Source: Mucidula mucida (taxonomy: Eukaryota > Basidiomycota > Agaricomycetes > Agaricales > Physalacriaceae). Taken from it: DNA of 32,365 nucleotides. Below are positions 19,890 to 30,717 of this stretch, piece after piece. Under the pieces are notes generated by a model, which ran no database searches, was not told where the DNA came from, and worked only from the letters and a program-made list of their open reading frames with translations. The stretch is from contig JADNYV010000389.1 in NCBI GenBank assembly GCA_015501055.1, positions 1-32,365 of the forward strand, given 5' to 3'. The first letter of the stretch is position 1; the number at the start of each line of letters is the position of its first letter. A program made the translations under genes and the position numbers.

Positions 19890-19978
19890 GGCAACTTGGC
19901 CGAGTGGTCTAAGGCGCTGGAATTAGGTGTCTAACCATCCAGTCCTCCGGGGCGTGAGTTCGAACCTCACAGTTGTCA
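19890..19978 (+). tRNA. tRNA-Leu (anticodon UAG) with a 9-nt intron
   Basis: The acceptor arms GGCAACT and AGTTGTC pair over seven positions (one G-U), with discriminator A at 19978. The A box is TGGCCGAGTGG and the B box GTTCGAACC. The T stem is GTGAG/CTCAC. The anticodon stem CTGGA/TCCAG encloses 16 nt, which fits a 7-nt loop plus a 9-nt intron (19928-19936) after position 37. The anticodon is TAG at 19924-19926. The long variable arm is typical of leucine tRNAs. A T6 terminator follows at 20001-20006. Confidence 0.92.
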
Positions 19979-20000
19979 CTGTATCTTCCGACTCGTGTTA

Positions 20001-20006
20001 TTTTTT
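20001..20006 (+). terminator. RNA polymerase III terminator (T6)
   Basis: A run of six T about 22 nt after the tRNA end, the usual stop signal for polymerase III. Confidence 0.75.
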
Positions 20007-20044
20007 ATTGTGCCCTTGACTCAAAGTTAAGGGCGTAATAACTA

Positions 20045-20373
20045 GGGTGGCGCAGTAAACCTCCTGGGGTGTTACTAACGGTATCGATACTGACCTTTTC
20101 CGAGGCTTGAGTTTTGAAACCGTTAGTAACGGTTTCGAGACCGGCACTTTCAGACACGTGATGTGGCGCAACGCCGTGCCGCCCTCATCCCGCCTTAGTC
20201 CCGCCACCTCCAGGCTCTCTGTCATGAGCGCCAGCGCACCGGCATGTGCGAATGTAATGTGCTGGTGTCAAAACCTACCTCCTGACCCCCGAGGGTTTCA
20301 ATACCGTATTGATACCGTCATTTACTGCAGTAAACCCCAGGTGTATCAAAACCTAGGGTCTACTTCACCACCC
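20045..20373. mobile_element. candidate MITE with long imperfect terminal inverted repeats and TA flanks
   Basis: The left end GGGTGGCGCAGTAAACC and the reverse complement of the right end, GGGTGGTGAAGTAGACC, match at 14 of 17 positions. Both sides are flanked by TA (20043-20044 and 20374-20375). Similarity continues inward through CCTGGGGT and a CGGTATC(G/A)ATAC motif. A perfect internal palindrome, AAACCGTTAGTAACGGTTT, lies near 20117-20135. There is no coding capacity. TA duplications point to a Tc1/mariner-like source; one copy alone cannot prove mobility. Confidence 0.6.
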
Positions 20374-20375
20374 TA

Positions 20376-20743
20376 AGGCCATTAGCGAGGAAAAACCGGC
20401 TCCAAATAGCAGAACTGTCCATGTTGTATGACTATTAACCACTGTGAGTGTTCTTCACACGATGGACAATGCCTGTGCCCATGTGGCGCAAGCGCCGCAT
20501 GCCTCGACTAAGGTTGGACTACACCTCCTAGAAGATTTCCAGCTGAGCTCTGAGTCACTTGCTACGCACAAACCTAGAAGATTCTCATCAAAGAGCCTAA
20601 AACAATTTGCTGGTCGTCTTTGGACAACCTCACTTCCGACTCCGCCTGATATTTCTTTATTGTGTACTTGAAGTTCAAATGATTTTGGATCGGTTGGATA
20701 AATACAGAATAAGCAAGAAGGAAAACAAAGAGAGTGTACGACT
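20376..20743. other. intergenic stretch with no recognised gene
   Basis: It lies between the candidate MITE and the stop codon of the secreted-protein gene, and probably holds that gene's 3' UTR. The short open frames here look like chance. Confidence 0.5.
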
Positions 20744-23156
20744 TCAGCCAATAGTGTTCGTGGTGACACTCGCCCCCAGACTAGAAGACACAGTAACCGA
20801 CTGTGGCGCGGGACGCAGAGACACGACAACCTGGAAACGATTGTTCCCTTGGGGTGTCATGGCGACTGTCGCAATGTCGGGATTGGTGGCCTTGGATTAA
20901 CGTCAGAGAGGCCGAACGAACAAGGTAAGTAGAGAAGGAGCACTGACCGACATGAACAAGGTAGAAGAGGCCACGTTGGTCGACGCGATGACGGTCAACA
21001 GTCCGCTTCCCCGTCCACTCTTCCAGGATACTTCCTCTAGCGTGATCTACGGGATGTTGGATGAGTCGTGCAAAACAAGCGGCGGACAGAAGCAATAGTA
21101 CCGAGTCAACAACGGCCGAAGGGTTGATGGTGAAGACTACAGTGTCGAAACTGGAGCCCGCAGCGCTGCTCGTCTCGAGTTGGAACACAACCGTCGATAA
21201 AGTAGCAACGATTGGCGCGATAAATGTCGGGTTGGCCGTATCAGCTCCAAAGAGATTGACGTTGACACCAGCAGTCTGTGTCCATGCAAAGGTGACATTT
21301 TCAACTATCAAAAGCATGTTCAGCAGATGCACACAATAACAATAAAATCCCATACGCGACAAATCATTCTTGATGCCACCGAACAGAGTAACATTCTGCC
21401 GCGACACAACAGTCGTGTCCGGGCCCGCATTAGCGACCGGTACGAAGGGGTCGACAACAGGGCAGTTGATTTTAGCAGGACTTCCAACACCTGGCCATGG
21501 GTCTAGCTGGCCCACAATCGGACCCGTCAGAGTCTCCGGTACACCTGGAATACCACCCAACCACGGTCCATACCCGTTCGCCAGATGGTTCAGCAAATTG
21601 AACTCGTGCGTGATCTGCGGGTCGCCAAAGACAATGAGCTCGGGGAAGAGGTACGAGTCGGGCGGGTATGGAGAGATGAACTGGCCCGCGAGGATACCGT
21701 TCGGGGTCGCGACGGTCGTCTGGGACATGCGCGCGCCGACTTCGCGCGTGTAAGGCGAGAGGCCATTGGTGTCGCCGTCGACGCGGAAGCGCCATTGACC
21801 TTTGCGGTCGGTGGGGCGCGGCACGGCTGTTCCCCAGCGGCGCTCAGATTCTTCGCCTGTGCAGGGATCGACCTCAACGACGAAAATGGTGATGGTAGAG
21901 GTTTCGTCGGTAGTGTACCCTTCGATGCGGGTCTGTTCTATTTCGCCGGCGGGGTCTGAAAGAAGAGTCAGCCAAAGGAGAAGTAATCAACGAAGTACAC
22001 CTTACTGCCGTCAATGCCTGCCCGGAGAACAGTGATCTTGACATAAGCTGGGCTATTTTCAACGTGTTAACGCTCCATTAGCTTGAAGCACAAAGATAGC
22101 TCACGATGTCCCAGGGGTCGTGTAGATGCCCAAGTTCGCATCTATGGCATATGCCGCTAAAAGTCGTTCCCCGTTCGCATCTGGAACAACAGTTCCACTG
22201 TAAATCAGAAAGTCGCCCACTTTGAGGGGCACAAAGAGGTTAGGATCGGGTTGACCGGCAGCGACGGGCGGAGCAGCGAATGTACTGAAAGAAAAAGCGT
22301 GAGTTGATGACAAGTGCAAAGTGGGTATGAAGACTCACAAGGCAGTAAGTGGTTTCCCGGAGCCATCGACAGGCCGATTGTAGTCAGGGCACAACATATC
22401 TAATTCAACAGCGGGATCGACACGAGGAAGGCAGACGGGGAATCCGGTGCTCGTAGAGATACTCGGATTATCGTAATCCGCGGTCCATAAAGGCCAATCT
22501 CCATGCACCATACCAAATCGGCCCACTACGGAACATGAGGAGCAATTCGAAGAGTGGAAGCAACCTTCACCGACCAGGATCATTGATGACTACTCTATGT
22601 CCAGTGGTCAAATCGCCAAACGCGCCATTAATGCGCATTTCGCCCTTTTCGTAGTCGATGGCGGTGATGAATCCCTGGTTGGCGTTGAGGATTTCCTGGA
22701 AGATGTATACAATACCCGCGATGAATTGTCCGTTGATGTAGTTAGCGTAGACCTATGTGTAATCAGTTTGTGTATCAACTAGGCCGAGTTGCATTCTTCA
22801 CCTGTGTTTCCCAGCTGATCTCTGGCCACAGCGGGAGATTCAAGACGCCCTCTTCGGTGAACATCTCACTCCACGCGACGGCAGTCAGAGAGGGAGTGTT
22901 GACGAGAAGGTTGCGTGGGATGATGAATTCGACATGGTCAATGGAGAGCGTCCCGCCAGAGAGAATATCCGACGCATTGTTCAGCGTCCCACTACACGAA
23001 TCCATCAGTATCTTCGCACCTCCAAAGAAGGAGAAGAACGAAATCATACCCAGTGATGAACCCAGTCGTCAAAAACGGCGACGGATCATAGGGCAAGGAA
23101 GTTATCTGTCCAAGGACAGTAGGAACGAGAGCGAGCAATGCACCGAATAAGTGCAT
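20744..23156 (-). CDS. secreted protein with PKD-like domain (645 aa), function unknown
   Basis: Ten exons on the - strand: 23156-23050, 22991-22802, 22752-22575, 22525-22339, 22284-22105, 22052-22006, 21955-21356, 21304-21102, 21046-20948 and 20890-20744. The introns are 49-58 nt, and the total is 1938 nt ending in TGA. The N-terminus MHLFGALLALVPTVLGQ is a clear signal peptide. A beta-rich N-terminal part follows (SGGTLSIDHVEFIIPRNLL), with a Cys pair in the middle. A PKD/REJ-type fold lies at about 468-560: VANAGPDTTVVSRQNVTLFGG, then FAWTQTAGVNV and a strand ending FTINPSA. N-glycosylation motifs (NAS, NVT) are present. There is no membrane anchor at the C-terminus. PKD domains usually mediate extracellular protein or glycan contacts. 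The role is unknown. Confidence 0.85.
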
Positions 23157-23769
23157 CCTGAGAGAGCGACTGGAAGGAAAGTGGAAGAGAACGATCCTAA
23201 TGCTTTGAGAGCCAACATTGGACGCCTTTTATACACGAAGCCTTCTTCCATCGACGAGGACCATAGTCTTGGCTGAAGACGGACCTCATGCCAACGAACG
23301 AAAGGGGGACCATGTACAAGAGCGAGAAAAGCGCGTTTTTCGCGCGAGCGTCGCGAAATAAAGATATTATGTCGCTTTGATGTCGCTTAATGGTCAGAAG
23401 TACGCACTCCTATCAAGACCTCATTCAGGTATTGGGTAAAAAACGCGCATCACTGCGACCGTCGTCTCTTGGCATAGCGCGTATGTACCTTAAAGTTATT
23501 GCACCAGTCTGTGAGCTGAAGGAACACGACTAAAGATGATGGTGGTGGTAGTCAGGAGAGTCATGCCCTTAACTCCGAAGCTTCAACGCGTGACAAGTCC
23601 GTAAATGTCCAGATCATATCAAAAAAGCAGCTAGCAAATACATCGAGAGCTTGTCGTATAGCAAATGAATGGGTACTTGTAAATCCTCCTCCTCTCTCAA
23701 CACCTTGTATATCCGCCACTCCAAGAAATTGAATCAAAGAAATAATAAGTTACTCTTAAAAACACACTC
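23157..23769. promoter_or_regulatory. intergenic region upstream of the secreted-protein gene
   Basis: This 613-bp stretch should hold the promoter of the 645-aa gene and the 3' UTR of the 668-aa gene. The only notable feature is a cluster of CGCG-containing words near 23330-23360 (GCGCG, ACGCG-like). No gene was seen. Confidence 0.45.
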
Positions 23770-26087
23770 TCAACTCCTCGTCTGCGACGACGAGCGCATA
23801 TATCCTGCCGCCCTTACCGGCCCAGAGAACAGCATAACCGGGTCGCCTCGCCCAGGCACCACACTCTCACTTGACACATTCCTCGAATGCCGCGAAGAAA
23901 AGTCCTGCTCTAGACGGGGCGTCAGTGGCGGAGGTGGCGTATACGGCGACTCATTCCGCAACGGCACTAATATACGCTCGTCCCGAAGCGGCGATGGATG
24001 GTAAGGCGGGGACGAAATCGACGGTATTTCAAGATCGGTGCTATATCCCGAAATGCGCTCACTCAAAATAGGCTGTGGAATGCCAAAGTTGGATGTAGAT
24101 TGATACTGATGGCGGAGGGCATCGTTAGATGGCCGACGTATGTAAAGTGGCGACGGCGGGTCTATGAGGAGATTGGGGTTTGAGGAAGAAGGTGCAGTGG
24201 GAAGCGTATTACTCGACGCTGCAGCACTGTGATGGACACCGCTGAGGCCAAGCATGTTGTCGTTAGATGCTATCCTGGACACCGGGTGTCGAGGAGAAGC
24301 AGGAACCGTGGGCGTTGAGTACGAAGGTGCTAGTCCCACGAAGCCTTTCGTGCTGTCATCAGAAGCCTGCCGTAACCTCGCCGGCGAACGTGGCGATGAG
24401 GTGGGAGGTACTGGGGCCGGACTCTGAGGGGCAGGAGGCACACGAGGACGCTGTCAAGTGAAGCGTTAATGAATGTAATTGAGTTGGACAGATGCACTCG
24501 ATACTTACAGATGAATGCGACTTGCTAGCACGCTGTGGAGGTCGCAACGTCTCCTGCGCATGCTGCCCATGTGAACTCGAACCAGCAGTTGGTGTCTCTC
24601 CCGATTCAATCGTAAAGTTTTGGCCAGAACGCGAGATGAGCATGACATCCGCGGGCGACTCCCGCGATGGGTAGACTTTATTGATGAGACGCTCTCTTTC
24701 ATGCCCTGGGTCGAAATGAGCGGGTCTGACCTCATCATCGGAATCAACATCGCTGTTAAGCTCCTCTTCGATCACAGGCTCCGAACGCGTGCGATTAGAT
24801 GATGGGACCTTTGGGGCGTAGTTGGCACGAAGAGGATTCCTATAGTTTTGGAGAGTTGAATCACTCCGGTAGCGACTGCCTTGATGAGGTCCATCATCAA
24901 TGTCGAAAATTGCATCCCCCGACACAGGGCTAAGCCCGTGCGGCCTGGTTTTCCAGGGTATAGGAATGGTGCGAGCTAGTCGGTGGAGAGTGGGACCAAT
25001 TGAATGGAAGAATGATGGCTCAGTGTTCCTACGGACAGGACCAGGTGAAGAAGGGAGACGGATGTGCCCACTGAGAGAACGCGCAGTGTTGGCGTTGCCG
25101 ACTATTTCGTAGTTGGCGTCTAGCTCCTCGATGTCGTGGTCAATCTCAAAGTCATCATCGTTGCTGGGCTGCACCTTGTGTCTTGAGCTGCGAGAAAGAA
25201 ACGAGTTTGCACTAGGCATCCGAGGGAGGCGCAAGGTACGAGGGGGAGGTCTAATGCCGTGTTGGCGACCCCAGACCTGTCTCCACCGGTAGAGAAAGAT
25301 GAAGATGGCTACGATGACCACGAGAGAGCAGATGACGGCGACAACTGTAATAATTTGGAACTTTGTCCACTTGTCCTTTTCGCCGGATGCATCTAGAAAG
25401 GATGTGAGTATGACGAGCTTTAAAGAAGAGGACACTGACCACCGACTGCCTGCTTGACATTGAAACTCGATTTGCCGGCGGGCATCGCTGCTTTGGCCCA
25501 CGAGGGAATGTCATATTCGTCAAAGGACGCAGACGTGATCTGAAAGCCGTCGTCCTCGCATTGACTAGTATAACGATCGGCAGTCGGGGGCTCCTGATTG
25601 TCCATCACGCGACAAGCACTCCACAGATTAAAGTACACATTTGTACTGCGAACTGTCAACATCGAACAGCACTCCGACAACCTCACCTACCATGTACAGT
25701 TCGACGACTCCGTCGCCCGTTGCCAACTCAGAGACCGCGACGCTAGTCCTGCAAATCGCAAAATTAAGTGCGCTGCTCGTCGCTACAAAGCCGGCAACAA
25801 TCACCTCGCGCCCGCCGCGACGCCCCGCATTCCTTGATGCCGTCCGCCATCTCGCACGGCGTCTGTCCTTGTTCATTTTTCAGGCGATCCAGCTGCAGAA
25901 AAGCGTGAATTTTGGAGTCGGCATCGGTGCTAAGAGCAAGTACATACCCCATCGTCGTCGTCGTCCTGTACGATGCAGAATTAGCCGGTTCTGTTTCAAA
26001 ACAGCCAAGACGCACCGAGGCAGCGACAAGCTGGCAGGAGAGCAGCGCAAGGAGGCTCAGCGGAAGGATAGCTCGTCGTACAATCAT
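23770..26087 (-). CDS. single-pass membrane protein with Cys-rich ectodomain and long disordered tail (668 aa)
   Basis: Seven exons on the - strand: 26087-26016, 25965-25948 (18 nt), 25892-25805, 25748-25691, 25645-25440, 25392-24509 and 24450-23770. The total is 2007 nt. The signal peptide is MIVRRAILPLSLLALLSCQLVA. A small ectodomain has GQTPC, NCTC and NLWSAC motifs, as in a recurrent class of basidiomycete surface proteins known to me only by pattern. One strong membrane helix, IITVVAVICSLVVIVAIFIF, sits at about 160-184 and is followed by basic residues, so the roughly 480-residue Ser/Pro-rich tail should be cytosolic. The 18-nt exon 2 (DDDDDG) could instead be part of one longer intron; both readings keep the frame. 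Ligand and role are unknown. Confidence 0.82.
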
Positions 26088-26748
26088 CACATACGGGAGC
26101 TCGCGATAGACCTGTCGCGGTCAGGATGAGCAGGAATTGGAAGGACTGCTTTTGCTGCCGAGGCATATGGACTTCGTACTTGCACAGCCACGATCACAAA
26201 CTCATTCAACTTTACACAGCACGCTCGCAATGTCTAGGACTTGCTCAGTCCTCGATTTAGTCTTTCCGTTGTCTGAAAAAGCAGATAGGATATCTTATTC
26301 TCTGAGGATGCAAGTGTAGCGTTTCCTCCACATCCAAGCTAATTCGAAAGATTCCAGAAGCCTCAGTCTCGGACGGGATTACGGCACTGATTCAACAACC
26401 TCAGTCCTGATCAAGTCCTGATTGTGGAATCGTGCTCGGGCGTGTCTGAAAACGTTGTAGCAAGACAAAGAGCCAAACGGTCACCAAAACTGTGGGTGAG
26501 AATACACAGAAAAAAGGTCAAGTAAACCCATCTTTCTATCGGTTTCCAGGAAGTTGTGGGAGAGATCCTCAACTCATTCCTTGTCCTGGCACTACGGGGC
26601 TATACAATGTGTACATCGAATTCATGTGGCTACCTTTTGATTCTTTCTCACCGGGTATCAACCTTTAGAAATGATACATTGCGAGTACATATAAACAGAA
26701 AATGGTAAGTCTATTCCGAGCTATCCCGGAATAGTACTAGTAGCAAAA
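26088..26748. promoter_or_regulatory. intergenic region upstream of the membrane-protein gene
   Basis: 661 bp with the likely promoter of the 668-aa gene and the 3' UTR of the 233-aa gene. No repeat, RNA or coding signal was recognised. Confidence 0.45.
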
Positions 26749-27622
26749 CTAATGACGATGTTCTTCAGGAAGCCTCTGGCTTGCCTCAACACCAATCCAC
26801 ACCTCGAGCCAATTCCGCCGATCCTTCAACAGTCTCGGAACAGGCACCAAATCGTACCCTCTGCAGTACGCCTTCAACTGCTCCCCCGACAGCCCCTTCA
26901 TAATTTCGTAATCGCTCAGCGCCGGCAACCCATGCTACATCAAACAAAGCATCATCAACTGTATATACAGCGCGAACAGCATCGGACACACACCTTTGGA
27001 TCACTCGGCATCACCCCATCATGGAACGGGATCAACTTGTACGGAGTGTTATCGCCATCTCCGCGTCTCCGATTCATATCCTAGGATCACAGGTTTCACC
27101 ATGGGGGAGGGGGAGGGGGGAAGAAGGTGGCACTTACGCGATAAGTCCCGCTGAGCATCGCCACGACGAAAGATACCTGCTCATCAATGTCTTCATACTG
27201 GACCCAGACGTCCATGACCGGCGCCATGCGCAGCCACCCTGGAGTGATAGCGGCTACGCGCGGGTGCAGGGGACGCTGTAAGCGCGCTTGGGCCTCTGCC
27301 ATGGCGCGTCGACGCGCCGCGAGATCGTCATCATCGTCACCTGCGCTTTGCTCATCGTCAGAAAGCATCAACTCTTTCACCTCGGGAGAGTCGCAGTCCA
27401 TCTGTACTTCGTTTATTTGTGGGGAGGGTGGATCTACATTGGACTGAGATGAGATATCACATTACTGATTATGATGAGGGGCGACTCACCATCGACATCA
27501 GAGTCCATCGAGTTGTCCGAGTCGAGCGACGGAGTGGCCGACGACGCGTCGTCCCAGCCGTTCTCGTGCATCCTCGCAGCCACTCTGTCGATCAGAGTTT
27601 GTTCATCAAGTTCAGCTCGCAT
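26749..27622 (-). CDS. protein of unknown function (233 aa)
   Basis: Four exons on the - strand: 27622-27490, 27433-27138, 27080-26994 and 26934-26749. The introns are 56-59 nt, and the total is 702 nt with stop TAG at 26749-26751. The N-terminus is acidic and Ser/Asp-rich, with a five-Asp run followed by an Arg/Ala helix. The middle (MAPVMDVWVQYEDIDEQVSFVVAMLSGTYR) looks like a folded beta/alpha segment. The C-terminus (LSDYEIMKGLSGEQLKAYCRGY) could be a small helical, SAP-like fold, but this is a guess. No signal peptide, membrane segment or catalytic motif was seen. Confidence 0.72.
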
Positions 27623-28406
27623 CTTAAAACAAAGTGGGGAAATGAATACAGTGTGATCTGAAGCCCGTTTTATATAAAACCCAGTCGTGCATTGTCCACC
27701 AAAGAGCCAGTGGCTTTGTTCTCTCCTCTGGACCATGTCTTATTGTACGCCCGAAAGAGTTAACAGCGATTGTGTCACAAGGCGTATAGCCAAAGGCCGC
27801 TTCGGTGCTGGACAATAGGACTGAGCCACTCGATAACAGTTGTTTGACAATTTCCCATGGCCCGGGCTGAATCGATCTTTGCGTTCGTGTTGTACAGCCA
27901 CACGATCTCAACGCGAATCGAAAACTCGAAGGCCACTTCCAACCCACTCATTTCGCGAATACCGAGAATCTGAAAGTACACAAAGTGAGACCAATGCTTA
28001 TCAAGGTTACAGGACGGAGAATTACCCATAAAAATTTAAATTAGCCGCGTGCGCTCAATTGTTTGAAGATGTCCATGTGGGTCCTTGTATATTATCAGTT
28101 GTGATATCACTTTGTCAACCCCGCCTTCGAGCTTCGGGGACGATGCAACATCAACCAATGAGGGAATATACCATCACCGGGGGCGATGCAACATCAACCT
28201 ATGATGGAATATTCACAATCTCGATCGCCCATTCTGCTGTGCCAAGTCACAGTGCAAATAAACAAAGCGAAAACCAGGATTACATGTGATTAGGGAGCGA
28301 TGGTATTTGAGATAGTGTGCATGCTAGATAGTAGTGTCAAGTGAAAACAACGTCGAGAGAGACTGTCCGCGAAAGCATATAAAAATCCAAGGAATGAAGA
28401 TGGTAT
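27623..28406. promoter_or_regulatory. intergenic region with a short direct repeat
   Basis: 784 bp between the coiled-coil gene's stop and the 233-aa gene's start. It carries two copies of a 30-bp unit (28141-28170 and 28184-28213). It should contain the promoter of the 233-aa gene. No gene was seen. Confidence 0.45.
28141..28213. repeat. two 30-bp direct repeats, 43-bp period
   Basis: Both copies begin CGATGCAACATCAACC and continue ATGA(G/T)GGAATAT, with about three mismatches. It is probably a local duplication. Confidence 0.7.
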
Positions 28407-30145
28407 CTAGAAGGGCGTCATGTCGGTGGCGGAGTTGTTCGCCCAGCATTCTGCATTAATCGGCGTAAACGAGCAAGTTCTAATGCCAGATTCCTGAAGG
28501 ATATTCAGTAAGGTTGCCAGAGAATATAACACCACATACTTGGTAATTTCAGTGTCCGCTTGGCCCTTCTGAACACTCTCGTCCACCTCCTTCCTCAGCT
28601 GCTCCACCTCGTCCGTCCACTTCTTCTCTAGGGCTGCGGACTTGGTCTGATCCTCCTCGCGCAGTCTGTGCACCTCCTCCTTCAGCGACTCGTACCCTTT
28701 AACCTCCTCTAATAGCTGTCTGTACTTTTTACTGGTCACCTCGGCCTCAGTCTTCAACCTCTCCTCTCTCTTGCGCATCTCTTCTCGGAGTTTTTCGGTG
28801 TCCGTCTTCCACCCCTCTACGAGACCCTTTATACTGTCTCGAAGAGTGATGTACTCCCGCTCGGACTTTTGCGACAATGCGGTGGATTCTGTAAGAGCAC
28901 TCTCCATCTCCCGTAGCGTCTTCTTTGACGTTGAAGTCTCATTCTTGAGTTGACTTTTCAGTTGCGAAGCCTCGGATTCTGCCTTGCGCGCGCGTTCTAA
29001 GACCTAAATGAAATTGAAATGAATCATCTTGGCAGAGAGTATTACGCACCTCTTGTAAGAGGCGCTCCTTCCGAGCTACCACGTTGTTCAGCCCTTCATT
29101 CTCAAGCCGTAACCTCTCTCGACCCTCCTTCAGATCCTCGGTCTGGCGAGTCAGCTGGGCGACACTCCGCTGGGATAACCTAAGCTGGGCCTTGGTGTTC
29201 TCCAACGCGTTCCGGGCATTGACAACACCGGTTTGAAGGTCCGCCAGGACTTTAGTGGTTCCGCCCGGGGTAAGGCTGAGACGCTTGTTCGGAGATGGCG
29301 GTGGATGATACGACGTTAGGATGATGACTCTCCGTCGATGGAGAGGGGGGCGAGTTGGTTGCTTGATCTTGAAGTTGATGATTGACCTTCGTCCGCTAAG
29401 ACGCGGGCATTTCCTATAGCACAATTGCGTTTCAATAACAAGAACAAAAATACTCCGAACGTTTCTTATGTGGGAAGAAAGAAGAAGAGGTAACAAAAGG
29501 AAGAGGTACCAACCTACGGATGCGATAGGTATTCCTAGTGGCAAGTTTCAGTGACCCTGTTCGGACAAAACGTAAGAAAGAGCATGGCGTACGACTGAGG
29601 CCTCTAGTTGGACTTGAGTTGCCTTGTAAGAGTTGGCGTTTGCCGGTCCTGCACCAAAAGACATAGGAATTCCTTCTTTGATGCTGCTGTCCTCGTCCAA
29701 GCGCCTCGGCAGGGGAGGTTGGACTCTGGCCCTGCGATGCCTTGGAGTACTTCGAAGCTTGATCGCCGCGACATTTTCGTTGATGTCGAGGTATATGAGC
29801 TAGGCGGCGGGATGCTGCAGTAGCCATCATCGGGTAATCTGGAGGTAAATCTGCGTATGGTCTGGGGCCGCGAAGAATAGTATTCTCGAGCTCGTGTACC
29901 TGCGCTTGCTGATGCCTGATAGTATGCTTTAAAGTGGAGATGTGATTACGGACGGCGACTGGGTAGCGGTTAGTCCGGATGTGTTTCGAAATGGGTGACC
30001 TACCGGGGTCGTCTAGAGAGAGTGCTGGGCTTGGAGCGCGTCCCGAGCGGATTGAAGTGCGTGATGAGGGCCGCGAGCGCGACGGCGACGGCGATGGTAT
30101 TGAAAGCGAGATACTTGTGGAAGGAGTGTGGTGGCCGGAAGCCAT
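28407..30145 (-). CDS. coiled-coil protein resembling basidiomycete She3-like proteins; frame offsets in the middle
   Basis: Exons as read on the - strand: 30145-30004, 29958-29593, 29534-29514 (21 nt), 29413-29050 and 29003-28407. The N-terminus is Ser/Pro-rich and basic. A short helix (RNHISTLKHTIRHQQAQVHELENTIL) follows. The C-terminal half is a long coiled coil (TPGGTTKVLADLQTGV to KYVV) rich in Glu, Lys and Arg, ending ECWANNSATDMTPF. From memory this resembles fungal proteins annotated as She3-like mRNA-transport adaptors; that name is tentative. Between about 29590 and 29810 the family-like peptide moves through three frames and back to the first. A fourth offset, or else an extra 59-nt intron (29381-29323), is needed in exon 4. 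The gene may therefore be decaying, or the sequence may have base errors. Confidence 0.65.
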
Positions 30146-30717
30146 TCACCAGCAAGGCGGCAATGAGTGTGGTACGGACACTTCAAGAAAAGTAGTCGGC
30201 GTCGTCACTGTCGTCGTGAAAGAGGTCGTCGTCGCCGTCGATGTCAATGTCAAAGTGAAAGACAAAATGGCAGGCGCGCGGGGCAGCGCTGTGTCCCTGT
30301 TTGGTAATGGCCTCATGCTGCTGACCTGTGCACACTCCCACGACTGCTACTCAACAAAGTCTTCTGACCTCTACCAACTACATATGTTACGGCGCTGGTC
30401 TGGTAAGAAACCATGTATATTCAAACACTGTGATATCAGTCTTCATGACTTGCCGACCTCGAGGAAAAGACCCTCAATGTCCATTCTACCCTCTCATCAC
30501 CGATATTCATAAACACAATGCTGCCTGACTTCTGGACATGAGCTTGAGCTTGAGGACTCACAACTTGAAACTCATAAACAGAGATTTGCGTAAGACGAAC
30601 TACTGAGCCTCAGATGATACCCACGCATCCCGCGTATGCTGTGAAGCGGGTAGCTCAGTGAGAACACATTCAGATTGTACAGCATGTTCGAGAAGAGCAC
30701 GATAGGAGGAAGGCCCA
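30146..30717. promoter_or_regulatory. intergenic region upstream of the coiled-coil gene
   Basis: 572 bp between the monooxygenase stop and the coiled-coil gene start, expected to hold the latter's promoter. It includes a GTCGTCGTC-rich tract at about 30200-30245. The short + frames here are not convincing genes. Confidence 0.45.

Noticed and set aside
20043..20375. calling the 329-bp inverted-repeat element a hAT MITE
   Set aside because: The 8-bp flanks (GTAATAAC versus AGGCCATT) do not match; only TA is shared.
25641..26129. 162-codon + strand frame
   Set aside because: It is antisense to the spliced N-terminal exons of the membrane-protein gene, whose signal peptide, Cys motifs and intron phases fit much better.
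28141..28213. CRISPR-like or satellite array
   Set aside because: There are only two copies, and the genome is eukaryotic; a local duplication explains it.
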